A DNA stretch of 49,442 nucleotides from positions 1 through 49,442 of the forward strand of contig LATQ01000283.1 of assembly GCA_001017865.1 (NCBI GenBank). The letters run 5' to 3'. The stretch's first letter is position 1. Every line of letters begins with the position of its first letter. Shown here piece by piece: positions 1 through 9,108 of the stretch. Source of the DNA: Rhodococcus sp. IITR03 (GTDB lineage: Bacteria; Actinomycetota; Actinomycetes; Mycobacteriales; Mycobacteriaceae). The notes under the pieces are model-generated. The model was given only the letters and a program-made list of their open reading frames with translations, was not told the origin of the DNA and searched no databases. Made by a program: the position numbers and the translations under genes.

Positions 1-598
1 CACCTGCGCGAAGCGCTGAGGCTGGCTCGGAGGCGCAGGGACTCGTGGTCGTGAAGCAGGCCGGGGCGGCGGGCCGGTGATGGCCGCGGTGGACGCCTCG
101 GACCTGGGCCGCACGTCGGCACTGTATTACCGGCTTGCCGGGGCGACCTACCGCGAACTCGCCGAGTCGAAGGTCGCCCTGGAACCGTGGCTCGCCGACC
201 TCGCCGCCCGACGCTCCGATCCCGAGCAGGCGCGAAACCAGCTCTTCGCCACCTTCGGTGAGGGTGAGACCGAGATCGACGACGCCGTTCGGCCCCGCGG
301 AATCTGGCGCGCCACACCTCAGTTCCACGAGACGGTCTACGCGCTGAGCGGCAACCTCGTGCTCAGCACGTCGGCAAGTGCCATGTCGGCGATCTTCCGG
401 GAACAGGTGCTCGCGGCGATCGACCTGTCTCCGAAACACGACGACTTCTTCGATGCGCACCGTCAGATCGCGGCGGCGATCATCGAGGGCCGTCCCGAGG
501 ACGCTCATCGGTTGTCGCACGAGCACCAACAGGACATCAACGACTACTGCGAGGAGCGGATCCCCGAACTCCTCGACCGGGTCATCGAATGGCGCTGA
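1..598 (+). CDS. GntR-family transcriptional regulator (FCD subfamily), 5'-truncated and frameshifted
   Basis: The intact part is an FCD ligand-binding domain running from about 77 to the stop at 598 and ending in DRVIEWR. The other GntR gene of this window (15711-16501) ends in the closely similar DSVIEWV. Upstream, the winged-helix remainder is readable only by changing frame twice: HLREALRL from base 1, then SEAQGLVVVKQ, then RGGGPV joining the FCD part. The GTG at 77 is therefore probably internal and not a true start. The beginning of the gene lies outside the window. FCD-type GntR proteins usually repress catabolic operons and release DNA on binding an organic acid. Similarity to the second GntR suggests paralogous control of the same pathway; that part is inference. 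Confidence 0.8.
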
Positions 599-637
599 CC
601 GCACCGTTGCGGCGGGCAGCGAGGTGAAAGGACTGGA

Positions 638-1139
638 GTGGATACGGAACTCGACCTGGCGATGCTGGTGCTGCGGATCGCGCTGGGCGGCATGCTCATC
701 GTGCACGGCGCCAACAAGATCTTCGGTAGCGGAGGGCTGACCGGCACGGCGGATGGTTCGAATCTCTCGGCCTGCGTCCGGGTCGCCTGCACGCCGTGCT
801 CGCCGCCTACACCGAGATCGGCGCGGGCGCACTGCTTCTGCTCGGGCTCCTCACGCCGGTCGCGTCGGCCGCATTCATCGGCTGATGCTGGTCGCGGCAC
901 TCACCGACCATCGTGGCAAGGGTTATTTCGTCTTCAAGGGCGGCTGGGAGTACACCCTGCTGGTGGGCATGGTGGCCGTCGTGCCGGCGCTCGTCGGTCC
1001 GGGTCGCTGGTCGCTCGATCACGCGATCGGATTCGAGTTCTTCGGACTCGGCTGGGCCGGTCTCTCGGTTGCGGTGGGGGTGCTCGCGGCAGCGGGACTG
1101 ATGGCCGTGTTCTACAGGCCGCGGGCCACGGTGTCCTGA
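638..1139 (+). CDS. DoxX-like integral membrane protein (two frameshifts)
   Basis: GTG start at 638 follows an AAAGGA ribosome-binding site. The first segment (LDLAMLVLRIALGGMLIVHGANKIFG) is a typical DoxX first membrane helix. Two single-base losses, near 750 (a G in the GGATGG region) and near 883 (a C in GGCTGATG), move the protein into the other two frames. Read across them it gives WFESLGLRPGRLHAV, then a helix ending SAAFIG, then MLVAALTDHRGKG and two more helices. About 167 residues with four hydrophobic segments fits DoxX/DoxD. These proteins are membrane-bound and often sit beside oxidoreductases, but their role is poorly defined. It lies upstream of the flavin reductase and may be co-transcribed with it. 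Confidence 0.8.
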
Positions 1140-1245
1140 CAGTTCGATCCGGCACCGCAGGACCGGCGATTCGCGGCGCCTCGACGAGAAGAAAGGTTTT
1201 GAGCGACAGGGCCGTTCGGAGAACGTCTGTACGGCTCCCGGAAAT

Positions 1246-1268
1246 GCGGCACGGTGCCGTCGTGCCGC
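1246..1268. terminator. Hairpin upstream of the flavin reductase
   Basis: GCGGCACG pairs perfectly with CGTGCCGC around a 7-base loop. It lies between the DoxX-like gene and the ribosome-binding site of the flavin reductase (GGAAGG near 1283). No T-tract follows, so it could equally be an mRNA stability element or an attenuator. The structure is seen; the function is inferred. Confidence 0.35.
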
Positions 1269-1294
1269 GACGAGGACCACACGGAAGGCACGCT

Positions 1295-1792
1295 ATGACT
1301 GCGCAACTCGAAACCGGAATTCAGCGGGGTTTCCGCGAGGCGATGGCCTCGGTGGCAACACCGGTGTCGGTGGTGACCACCACATGGGAGGACGAGCACT
1401 ACGGAGCGACCGTGAGTGCGTTCTCGTCGCTCTCGATGGACCCTCCCATGGTCCTGGTCTCCCTCGACCACCGCTCGACCCTGCTCACCGCGATCCGGTC
1501 CGCGAACCGGTTCGGTGTCAACATTCTCTCGGCCGCCCAGGCCCCGACCGCTCTGCGGTTCGCATCCAGTCGTGGTGTCGGAAAGTTCGACGGCATCGGC
1601 TGGCAGGCGGACTCCGGTCTTCCTCGGCTCGAGGGCTCGGTCGGGTGGCTGGCCTGCGATGTCGTCGATCTGGTGGAAGGTGGCGACCACATCATCGCTC
1701 TCGGGCGAGTGGTGTCGGTCCAGACCTGCGAGGGGTCCCCGTTGGTCTATCACCGTCGGGTTTTCGGCACCCATGCGTCGCTGGAAGCATGA
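1295..1792 (+). CDS. Flavin reductase (HsaB/HpaC-like) of a two-component monooxygenase
   Basis: A 165-residue intact reading frame with the flavin_reduct fold. Visible motifs are FREAMASVATPVSVVTT near the N-terminus, GATVSAFSSLSMDPPMVLVSL (flavin-binding region), FGVNILS, and GDHIIALGRV before the C-terminal YHRRVF. The length and motif order match HsaB/HpaC enzymes, which reduce FMN or FAD with NAD(P)H and pass it to a separate oxygenase. ATG at 1295 has GGAAGG about seven bases upstream. The only matching oxygenase in this window is the HsaA-like protein at 16659-17867, so the two probably work together although they lie 15 kb apart. That pairing is inferred from family knowledge. Confidence 0.88.
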   Translation: MTAQLETGIQRGFREAMASVATPVSVVTTTWEDEHYGATVSAFSSLSMDPPMVLVSLDHRSTLLTAIRSANRFGVNILSAAQAPTALRFASSRGVGKFDGIGWQADSGLPRLEGSVGWLACDVVDLVEGGDHIIALGRVVSVQTCEGSPLVYHRRVFGTHASLEA

Positions 1793-1850
1793 CAAATTTT
1801 CCGGACGACAAAAGTTTCCGGCCGCAATAGTTGTCAATGAGAATGAATTG
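1790..1850. promoter_or_regulatory. Candidate operator region upstream of marR
   Basis: The short gap between flavin reductase and MarR holds TGACAA (1790-1795) and its inverse TTGTCA (1831-1836), a direct repeat TTTCCGGMCG at 1798-1807 and 1815-1824 (17-base period), and CAAT-N8-ATTG at 1835-1850. MarR proteins often autoregulate through inverted repeats over their own start region. The repeats are seen; binding is a guess. Confidence 0.35.
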
Positions 1851-1865
1851 TGGTGTGCTTCTCAT

Positions 1866-2363
1866 ATGACCTCAGTCACAACCCGCGAGATTCGTGCCCG
1901 CGAGGCAGCAGTAGCAGGAGTGCTCGATGCATGGGTGCGCGCCGCTCGCGCCTTCGCGGCTGCCGGCGTGTATCCCGTGGATACGGGGATTCCGGGCGTT
2001 CGTCTCGAGCGCCCTGCCTACACCATGCTCCGAGAGCTGGACCAGCACGGACCGCGTCGCCTCGGAGATCTGGCCATGGCCAGCAATCTCGGTGTCTCGC
2101 ACGCCAGTCGGCTCGTCGAGGGCCTCGTTCGTGACGGGCTGGTCGAACGCACCGTCCCGGCCGACGATCGCCGCGTGACGATTCTGGCGGCCACCCCTTC
2201 GGGTAAGCAGGCCGCGCGCCGGATCGAACAACAGTTTCACGGCTTGATCACTGCTCGGCTGGGGGACTTCCTCGATCAGGAGGTTCTCGACTTCGCGATG
2301 TTGTTCCAGCGCTTCGCCGACGAACTCGTCGAATGGTCCGACGCGATGACGCGAGGTGGATAG
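1866..2363 (+). CDS. MarR-family transcriptional regulator
   Basis: A 165-residue frame without disruption. The winged helix is clear: YTMLRELDQHGPRRLGDLAMASNLGVSHASRLVEGLVRDGLVER is helix-turn-helix, and PADDRRVTILAATPSG is the beta wing with the DxR signature of MarR proteins. ATG at 1866 is chosen because upstream sequence in this frame is non-homologous and runs through the preceding gene. No strong Shine-Dalgarno is visible, so translation may be leaderless or weak. It follows the flavin reductase by 73 bases. MarR regulators usually respond to phenolic or aromatic-acid ligands, which fits the catabolic context. Confidence 0.85.
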   Translation: MTSVTTREIRAREAAVAGVLDAWVRAARAFAAAGVYPVDTGIPGVRLERPAYTMLRELDQHGPRRLGDLAMASNLGVSHASRLVEGLVRDGLVERTVPADDRRVTILAATPSGKQAARRIEQQFHGLITARLGDFLDQEVLDFAMLFQRFADELVEWSDAMTRGG

Positions 2364-2485
2364 CCCATATCGTGCGCTGCGGTCGAATCGGCCGCATAAG
2401 AGACCGGGTGACGTCGGAGGCGGCGCCCCGACCCTGCGTGATCTCCGAAAGTCCTGGTAGTCAACGTTTTTCATCCGAAATCGAC

Positions 2486-2522
2486 TTGACGCAGATCACA
2501 TTCCGAATATTCTATGCATAGA
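2486..2522 (+). promoter_or_regulatory. Candidate promoter with palindromic operator before iclR-type gene
   Basis: TTGACG (2486-2491) and TATTCT (2508-2513) are separated by 16 bases, a plausible -35/-10 pair. The -10 side carries GAATATTC (2505-2512) and the perfect 12-base palindrome TCTATGCATAGA (2511-2522). A palindrome over the -10 region fits autorepression by the IclR protein encoded directly downstream. The bases are seen; the function is inferred. Confidence 0.5.
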
Positions 2523-2556
2523 TCAAAGCAATGATGATGTTTGTCTAGGAGTGGCC

Positions 2557-3428
2557 ATGACCGTCCTGCAGAACACCCCCGAAGACTTCGAGATCGAGAC
2601 CGCTCCACGCCGCGGGAGCGGGCACCGCTCGGTGCTCGGACGCGCGGCGGTGGTGATCGATGCATTCGACGACGGCCGCGCGCTCTCCCTCGACGACCTG
2701 ACCGTGCGCACCGGCTTGCCTCGCTCCACCGTCTATCGACTCGCCGAGCAACTGCGCGAGGTCGGATGGATCGAGCGAGTAGCCGCCGGATATCGAATCG
2801 GATTGCGCCTCTTCGAGGTCGGCGGTCTGGCCGCCGATGCCTCCCGACTGCGCGCCCAGGCCGGAACCTGGCTCTTCCAGGCACAGCAGCAGTGTGCGCA
2901 AACCGTGCATCTGGCATCCTGGACGGCGACGAGGTCGTCTACATCGACAAGGTGGGTCCCGCTCGGAGCGAGGTTCCGACCCGCATCGGCGGCCGGCTGC
3001 CCGCCCACCGCACGGCCATCGGTCGCGCCCTCCTCTCGGCACAGCCGGAAAGCGCCTGGAAGCGAATCCTCGTCGATATCGCGACCATTCCCACCCGCCC
3101 CGGTGCGCCGAGCCTGACATCGATCCTGGAGACCGCGCGGCGCACCGGCATCGCAACCGACTTCGGTGATTCCATCAGCGGACTGTCGTGTGTCGCCGCG
3201 CCGATCCTCGCCTCGTCGGGCGTCGTCGGTGCCGTGTCGATCACCGGGCCGGCCACCACCAATCGCGCGACACTCCAAGCACACGCACGCGTGGTCAAGC
3301 AGACGGCAGAAGCCATCGCCACACGCTTGGTTCCTGCTGCCCCGAAGGGGCGCGGCGGCGTCCGCCGAGCAGGAGATCTGCACGAGCAGACTCATGCGAA
3401 GTTGGCCGATTACATGCGTGCGTTGTGA
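2557..3428 (+). CDS. IclR-family transcriptional regulator (one frameshift)
   Basis: The N-terminal winged helix (SVLGRAAVVIDAF ... LSLDDLTVRTGLPRSTVYRLAEQL ... RIGLRLFEVG) is followed by the IclR effector domain (DGDEVVYIDKVG, LPAHRTAIGRALLS, GLSCVAAPIL, GVVGAVSITGP). The two halves lie in different frames; replacing one C near 2915 gives VHLAILDGDEV and joins them into about 290 residues. ATG at 2557 is chosen because AGGAG ends six bases upstream; an in-frame GTG lies at 2551. IclR regulators act as tetramers on catabolic operons and bind small organic acids. Candidate target sites lie at its own promoter and before the binding-protein gene at 9109. Confidence 0.86.
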
Positions 3429-3543
3429 GCCCGTCTCTCGGAGACATCGGAAATCGTTGTCTCACGACCACCGGCTTCGTCGTCGAATGACGTTCCCGAC
3501 AAGTTCGACAACTGTTTCTCCCCCTCGATCGGAGGTTGCCACC

Positions 3544-3936
3544 ATGGCCTGTCCTTCCCAACCTGTCCGCACCGGCCTGGACCCCCAGCTGGCCGCGGCT
3601 TTCAGCGGGCACCCTCACCTGCTCGAAGACTGCCGTATCGAGATCAACGAAGATCAGATGTGGGTCCTGTTCCCCGAGTCCGACTTCGTCGTGCGAACTC
3701 GGCCGGTGGAAGGCTCCGATCATGCCGTCCGGTTGAAGTTCTCGGTTGCCGTACGTGCTCCCGAACCTTCGCTGGAGACATGGTGGGACAAATGGTCGGT
3801 AACGACCGACCGCGACGATCAGGTCGCGGTGGTCCGGCGCGAGATCCTTGCCGGCCGACGGGAGATCCTGCAGATGCTCGAGGACCGTTTCGACGTTCGC
3901 TCGTCCGTAGCCGATTCGGTGAGCATAGGCGACTGA
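3544..3936 (+). CDS. Hypothetical protein, about 130 residues
   Basis: I do not recognise this family. The frame is open, acidic and without membrane segments. It includes HPHLLEDCRIEINEDQMWVLFPESDFVVR and ends with a basic and acidic helix (REILAGRREILQMLEDRFDV). ATG at 3544 is preferred over an upstream ATG at 3487 because GGAGG lies eight bases before it. The gene stands between the iclR-type gene and the convergent ABC transporter operon. It may be an accessory cytoplasmic protein of the same regulon, but nothing in the sequence shows a reaction. Confidence 0.6.
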   Translation: MACPSQPVRTGLDPQLAAAFSGHPHLLEDCRIEINEDQMWVLFPESDFVVRTRPVEGSDHAVRLKFSVAVRAPEPSLETWWDKWSVTTDRDDQVAVVRREILAGRREILQMLEDRFDVRSSVADSVSIGD

Positions 3937-3941
3937 CTGTT

Positions 3942-3974
3942 CCCCCCGGTGGCAGGTGATCCGGCCACCCGGGG
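3942..3974. terminator. Bidirectional hairpin between convergent genes
   Basis: CCCCCGGTGGC and GCCACCCGGGG form a GC-rich stem with one bulge around a loop AGGTGATCCG. It lies exactly between the convergent stops at 3936 (+) and 3983 (-), the expected place for a shared terminator. No T-tract is present. Confidence 0.5.
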
Positions 3975-3982
3975 AGAATCGA

Positions 3983-4971
3983 TCAGACGTGATGGCACGC
4001 TACGTAGTGCCCCTCGGTCACCTCGCGGAGGAGCGGCTCCTCTGCGGCACAGCGCTCGGTCGCCAGCGGACAACGCGTGCGGAAGCGGCAGCCGGACGGC
4101 GGATCCAGCGGCGACGGAAGGTCGCCTTCGATCACCGGCGTGGCCTCGGTCTCCTCACGATGGATATCCGGATCCGGGATGGAAGCCAGCAACAGACGCG
4201 TATATGGATGCCGCGCTTGATGTTCCATGTTCCGACTGGGTGCGATCTCGCACACCTTGCCCAGATACATCACCATGACCCGGTCGCTGATGTTCTTGAC
4301 CACGGCCATGTTGTGGGCGATGAAGATCATCGTCAGGTCGAACTCGGCCTTCGTCTGCTCGAGCAGATTGAGGATCTGCGCCTGCACCGAGACATCGAGA
4401 CTCGACACCGGCTCGTCGCAGATGAGCAACTTCGGCTCGAGCATCATCGCTCGCGCGATACACACCCGCTGGCACTGACCACCCGACAACTCTCCGGGCA
4501 GTCGCTCCCACACCATGTCCGGATCGAGACCGACCGCCCAGAGCAGCTCCCGACCACGCTTCTCGAGTGCTTCCTTGTCCTGCCGGCCCCACATGCGAGG
4601 CCCCTCGGTCACCAGATGCTTGACCTTGCGGCGCGGATTCAGCGACGAAATGGGATCCTGCATGATCATCTGCATCTTCGCGCGGATCCGGCGCAGCGCA
4701 GAGGCACTGAGCGAAGACAACTCCGTCCCATCGATCCGGACATTGCCGGACTTCGGAGCCGGTAGCTGCATCACGGCCCGACCTGCCGTCGACTTCCCGC
4801 ACCCGGATTCGCCGACGATCCCGAGGGTTTCCCCCGGCAGGAGATCGAAGCTGATGTCCGAGACCGCGTAGACCGTCTGATGACGCCGGCCGGGAATTCG
4901 ACGACCAGATTCTCGACGGAGAGGACGGGCTCGTCGTTCGTGCGCAGGTGCGCGACTCCACTACCTGCCAT
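3983..4971 (-). CDS. Oligopeptide/dipeptide ABC transporter ATPase (DppF/OppF-like), one frameshift
   Basis: Read from ATG at 4971, the protein begins [30 protein letters not shown] missing base near 4893 then changes the frame to SDISFDLLPGETLGIVGESGCGKST, which is Walker A. Further on are the Q-loop MIMQDPISSLNPR, signature LSGGQCQR and Walker B LLICDEPVSSLD, then the oligopeptide-transporter C-terminal extension with the cysteine-rich SGCRFRTRCPLATERC. Length is about 330 residues, normal for the family. The start shares one base with the stop of the upstream ATPase gene (TGATG), so the two are translationally coupled. It would form the cytoplasmic ATPase heterodimer with the product of 4971-6044. 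Confidence 0.9.
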
Positions 4972-6044
4972 CAGATTGCCTCCATTTCCAGCACGCGATC
5001 ATCGAGTGTTTCCAGGCGGGGCATACCGAGATCGGTTGCAGGTCGACCGTCCAAAGGAAAATGACAGGCCACCTCGTGGGGATGGGGGGCTCCGACGGTA
5101 TCCGAGGACGGAACGAGATGGGGGACCGTCTCCCGGCACTGTTGCCGGCTGTACTTGCACCGCGACGCGAACGCACAACCCTGGGGCGGGGCGGTCATGT
5201 CGGGCAGTCCGCCCTCGATCGATTCGAGCCGGGTATGCGGGTCCTGCTCGATGCGGGGGACCGCGGCGAGCAGTGCCTCGGTGTACGGGTGCCGGGGCGA
5301 GGTGAACAACTGCCGCGTGGGCGCGGTCTCGACGATCCGGCCCGCGTACATCACCGCAACCCGATCGGTCTGCCCTGCCACGACTCCGAGGTCGTGGCTG
5401 ATGAGGATCCCCGCCATGCCGGTCTCGGTGCGGAGTGCATCGAGCAGCTCGAGGATCTGTTTCTGGACCGTCACGTCGAGTGCGGTGGTGGGTTCGTCGG
5501 CGATGACCAACTTGGGATCGCAGGCCAGGGCCATCGCGATCACGACACGCTGACGCATACCACCGGACAGTTCGTGGGGGTATTGGTCGATGCGCCGGGT
5601 CGGCTCGGGAATGCGGACCTTGCGCAGCATCTCGATGGCCCGTTCACGCGCCTGGGCCTTGTCCAGGCCCAGGTGGGCGCGCAGGGATTCGGTGATGTGC
5701 GTGCCGATCTTCTTGAACGGGTTGAGGGCGGACATCGGGTCCTGGAAGACCATCGCGACGTCCTTGCCCCACACCTGCTGCTGTTCCTTGCGGGTCAGCT
5801 TCTGCATGTCCCGGCCCTCGAAGAGCACGGTGCCGGTCACAGTGGTCTTCCCGCCGTGCGAGACGAGCCCCATGATCGTCTGGCCCAGAACGGATTTTCC
5901 GGAGCCCGATTCACCGACCAACCCCAGGGTCTCACCCGGTTCCAGACTGAGCGACACGTTCTCGACGGCTCTGAGCCGGCCTCGCTTGGTACGGAACCGT
6001 GTGGATACCTCGCTCACCGTCAACAGCGGTTCGTTGCGGGTCAC
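4971..6044 (-). CDS. Oligopeptide/dipeptide ABC transporter ATPase (DppD/OppD-like)
   Basis: A complete 357-residue frame. Walker A is [11 protein letters not shown] near residue 37, the Q-loop [12 protein letters not shown], signature LSGGMRQR, Walker [13 protein letters not shown], and the H-loop LISHDLGVV. The C-terminal extension [15 protein letters not shown] is typical of oligopeptide importers. The start overlaps the upstream permease stop by four bases (6041-6044). It hydrolyses ATP to drive import with the partner ATPase downstream. Family members take up peptides, nickel, opines or aromatic and sugar oligomers; the catabolic surroundings favour a non-peptide growth substrate, but this is inference. 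Confidence 0.93.
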   Translation of the reverse strand: MTRNEPLLTVSEVSTRFRTKRGRLRAVENVSLSLEPGETLGLVGESGSGKSVLGQTIMGLVSHGGKTTVTGTVLFEGRDMQKLTRKEQQQVWGKDVAMVFQDPMSALNPFKKIGTHITESLRAHLGLDKAQARERAIEMLRKVRIPEPTRRIDQYPHELSGGMRQRVVIAMALACDPKLVIADEPTTALDVTVQKQILELLDALRTETGMAGILISHDLGVVAGQTDRVAVMYAGRIVETAPTRQLFTSPRHPYTEALLAAVPRIEQDPHTRLESIEGGLPDMTAPPQGCAFASRCKYSRQQCRETVPHLVPSSDTVGAPHPHEVACHFPLDGRPATDLGMPRLETLDDRVLEMEAI

Positions 6045-7141
6045 AGTTTCACCTCCCGAGTACCGCCGGTGCGCTTCTGCGCCTTCTCACCGACGAGGTT
6101 GAACGAGAACACGGTCAGGAACAGGAACAATCCGGGCACCCAGACGATGTGCGGATACTGCTCGAATACGGTGCCCTGACCTTCGGCGATCATGTTTCCC
6201 CAGGTGGGGGTGGGGGGCTGGATGCCCAGGCCGAGGAAGCTCAGCGAGGCTTCCGCGACGATCATCGCGGAGATCAGGACCATGCCCATCGAAGCCAGCG
6301 GAAGGACGACGTTGGGGGCGATCTCTCGGACCATCACCCGCAACCGGGTGGCACCCATCGCGCGTGCTGCCAGAACGAACTCTCGTTGCGAGAACACCAG
6401 CGTATTGGCTCGTGCAATGCGGGCCATGCTGGGAATCGCGAGGATGGCGAGCGCGAACGAGATGTTGCGCAGGTTCGTCTCGAGGACCGACGCAAGGGCG
6501 ATGAGCAGGATCAACGAGGGAACCGCGAGGAGCGAGTTGGTGAGCACACCGACGATCCGATCGATCCACCCACCGAAGTACCCGGCGAGCACACCGATCG
6601 CGCCGCCGACGATCATGCCGATCAGCACCGCGGAGATGGCGACCACCAGCGAGTACCGGGCCCCGTAGACCGATCGGGCCAACAGGTCGAGACCGAAATT
6701 GTTGGTGCCCAGCGGGTGGTCGGAGAACAGGCTCGGCTGCGCGTAGCTCGGCGAGGTCAGCGTCTTGGCGGTGTCCTCGTGCTCGGCCAGGGGCAGGAGC
6801 GGGGCCAGCAGCGCGGCTGCGGCCAACACGGCCAGCCAGGTGCAGGACAGGATGAAGGTGAGATCGAAGTCGGGGCCGAAGCGTGCCAGTCCCAGCCGCC
6901 GCACGCCCGTGTACAGCAACACGAGGGCGGCCAGGAAGATCAGCACGCGAACCGGGACGATGAGCAACGGCGCCGCGGCGAGGCCCGCAGCGAGCGCGCC
7001 CACGACCGTCAGGACCGAGCCGACACGATAGAGCCGGCGCAGTTCCTCTCGATCGGTCGGGTTCACTGCGGTCTCCGACGTCGTCTCCTCGGCGAGGGGA
7101 CCGGTGTCCGTCGGGTTCTCGATGATGGTCGTCTCAGACAT
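6041..7141 (-). CDS. ABC transporter permease (DppC/OppC-like)
   Basis: About 366 residues from ATG at 7141 (a GTG at 7147 is also in frame). An unusually long N-terminal part has three predicted membrane helices (VLTVVGALAAGLAAAPLLIV, VLIFLAALVLLYTG, LTFILSCTWLAVLAAAALLAPLLP). It precedes the standard DppC core with HPLGTNNFGLDLLARSVYGARYSL and the EAA loop REFVLAARAMGATRLRVMVREI. DppC proteins usually have only one helix before this core, so the extra N-terminal helices are a variation. The 5' end overlaps the upstream permease by about eight bases and the 3' end overlaps the ATPase by four. Confidence 0.92.
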   Translation of the reverse strand: MSETTIIENPTDTGPLAEETTSETAVNPTDREELRRLYRVGSVLTVVGALAAGLAAAPLLIVPVRVLIFLAALVLLYTGVRRLGLARFGPDFDLTFILSCTWLAVLAAAALLAPLLPLAEHEDTAKTLTSPSYAQPSLFSDHPLGTNNFGLDLLARSVYGARYSLVVAISAVLIGMIVGGAIGVLAGYFGGWIDRIVGVLTNSLLAVPSLILLIALASVLETNLRNISFALAILAIPSMARIARANTLVFSQREFVLAARAMGATRLRVMVREIAPNVVLPLASMGMVLISAMIVAEASLSFLGLGIQPPTPTWGNMIAEGQGTVFEQYPHIVWVPGLFLFLTVFSFNLVGEKAQKRTGGTREVKL

Positions 7142-8084
7142 GGGCACGCCGACTCCTTGGGTCGAGGTATCCGTAGGAGAGGTCGATGACCGCGTTCGCG
7201 ATGACGTAGATCGCCGCGATCACGAGGACGGCTCCCTGCACCATCGGAATGTCACCCTGCTGCGCCGCCCGGACGATGAGCGAGCCCATCCCCGGCAGGG
7301 AGAACAGGGTCTCGACGATCACGGTGCTGCCGATCATCGAGCCGATCACGACGCCGATCATGGTGATGAGGGAGAAGGACGACGGCCGCAGAGCATCGCT
7401 GAAGAGCAGCCGGGCGTTCGACATCCCCTTCGCCTTCGCCACGAGGATGAAGTTCTCCTTGAGCGTGGTCACGAGGTCGCTACGGAGGATACGGGTGAAC
7501 ATCGCCAGTTCGAGCAGGCTGATGGTCAGGGCCGGCAGGAAGGCGTGGTACAGATTCTGGCCGAGGTCCTCGGAGATGCGCACCCACTGCGAACGTGGGA
7601 ACCAGCCAGATAGTTGACCATCACCATGATGAGCAGGAGCCCGGCGAGAAAGCTGGGGACCGACAGGATGCCGAACGTGCCGGCGCTGATCATGCGGTCG
7701 ATCCAGCCGCCTGGTGCCGGGCAGAGTACATCGCGAGTGGAATCGACACCGCGATGGCGATGACGAGGCCCATCAGAGCCAGCTGGAAGCTGACCGGCAG
7801 TGCCAGGCCGATGCTCTCGGTGACCTCACCCTGAGGCGGGACCATCGACTGCCCCAGGTCGCCTGCAGCGCCCCGGACAGCCAGCCCCAGTACCTCGTCA
7901 GGAAGGGGTCGTCGAGACCCATCTCCGCGCGAACCCGGGCGTACTCCTCCGGGGCACGCCCTTCGCCGAGAACAGCAACCGATGGGTCGCCGGGGATGAG
8001 CGAGACGAGGGCGAACGTGCCGAGACTGACGATGAAGAGCACGACGACCAGTTCGATCACCTTGTCGATCACTGTTCGTGCCAC
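7134..8084 (-). CDS. ABC transporter permease (DppB/OppB-like), three frameshifts
   Basis: The N-terminus (ARTVIDKVIELVVVLFIVSLGTFALVSLIPGDP) is the canonical DppB start, and the middle PPQGEVTESIGLALPVSFQLAL is readable after adding a base near 7858. Further missing bases near 7712 (HQGGWIDRM) and 7607 (LAGWFPRSQW) lead into the last frame, with the EAA loop FILVAKAKGMSNARLLFSDALRPS and final helices. Restored length is about 317 residues, normal for the family. All three breaks are in GG or similar short runs. The gene is first in the minus-strand transporter operon and divergent from the binding protein across a 1-kb gap. Confidence 0.87.
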
Positions 8085-9108
8085 CGCGTCACCGCCTCCT
8101 TCCTATTTTCGTGAACGATCGATCTCCGACGTGGCCGGACCTGTGCCGGAAGACGATGACGGAAGCGAACTGCACCGGACCGTGTCCTGCCGGGGTGGTG
8201 AAGAGCATCTTCGGCGGATCACATACTCACCCTCCTGGGATGCGCATCGATGCGGGATCGAGGGAGAGCGGCTCGCGAACCGATTGCCGGCCACCACCCG
8301 ACCGGGTGCGACTCGAATGTAGCCTCCGCCACATCCGAAGCCGTGAGCGCTGGTCCCATTGAATGGCATCGAGTTGCCGGTGCGACAGAACGGCGTCGTG
8401 AGACCGCCTGCCGATGGTGGGAATGGACCCGTCGGTCTGTATCTGCGGCGTAGAGAAGCGAGCTCTTCGCGGCCCCGCGCCGGCCGAATCGCGAGGCGAC
8501 CTCCCGGCCGCCGGACCCGAGAGCCTGGTGTCGACGGGCATGGCCGATTCTCGGACGAATGGCCCAAGCGCGAACCATCGAACGGTGAAACCGCTGATCA
8601 AAGGCTCGATCATCGGCCATTCGGCACACCGGCAGGGCAGTGTTCGGGAGCTGCGCCGTCCGGTGTCCCGGCCGGCCTCGGGCTCGTCGAGCGCGCGCGT
8701 CCGATGGCGCGGCACCGAGGGGCGAGGCTACGGGTGTGGATGTCGCGCCGGGCGCCGGAGCTGTTCCGGGTCTCTCCGACGGCTCTGCCGCAGGGCTCCC
8801 GGAGGTCCCCGAACCGGGATGTCGGGTCTTGTCCGAAGGGGCGATGCTGCGGTACGGATTGGCGAGATCACGGGCGTGACCACACGCGTGGCCGAAACAT
8901 ACGGGCCGTCCCCCTACGGTCGGTAGGGAGACGCACTTGCAGCCTCGGCCGTAATGTGCGGTCCGTCAACGGCATTCCGTATATCGGAAAAACGCTTTTT
9001 TATCGAAAGATCTTGTGGCACAGCTGAGATGCAGCATACAGTCCGCAACGCAGCGGGTCGGGCGACGCCGTCGGTGTGGGGACCGATCCTCTCTCTAGGA
9101 GGTTGTTC
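8085..9108. other. 1-kb divergent intergenic region, no convincing gene
   Basis: Several overlapping open frames exist on both strands (for example minus 8219-8629 and plus 8359-9027), but none has recognisable motifs, a good ribosome-binding site or a plausible protein composition; they are arginine- and serine-rich, as expected from antisense of GC-rich DNA. It must hold promoters for both the permease operon and the binding-protein gene. A frameshift-scarred small gene cannot be excluded. The one clear element is the inverted repeat at 8975-8989. Confidence 0.5.
8975..8989. promoter_or_regulatory. Perfect inverted repeat TTCCG-N5-CGGAA
   Basis: TTCCGTATATCGGAA is perfectly symmetrical apart from its centre. 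It lies 120 bases before the start of the solute-binding protein gene, in a locally AT-rich patch suited to a promoter. It is a likely operator for the IclR or GntR proteins of this window. A related half site TTCCG occurs at 2501-2505 in the promoter of the iclR-type gene. Confidence 0.45.

Noticed and set aside
8219..9027. Overlapping open frames on both strands in the 1-kb transporter gap
   Set aside because: Arginine- and serine-rich translations, no motifs, no good ribosome-binding sites; typical of antisense frames in GC-rich DNA.
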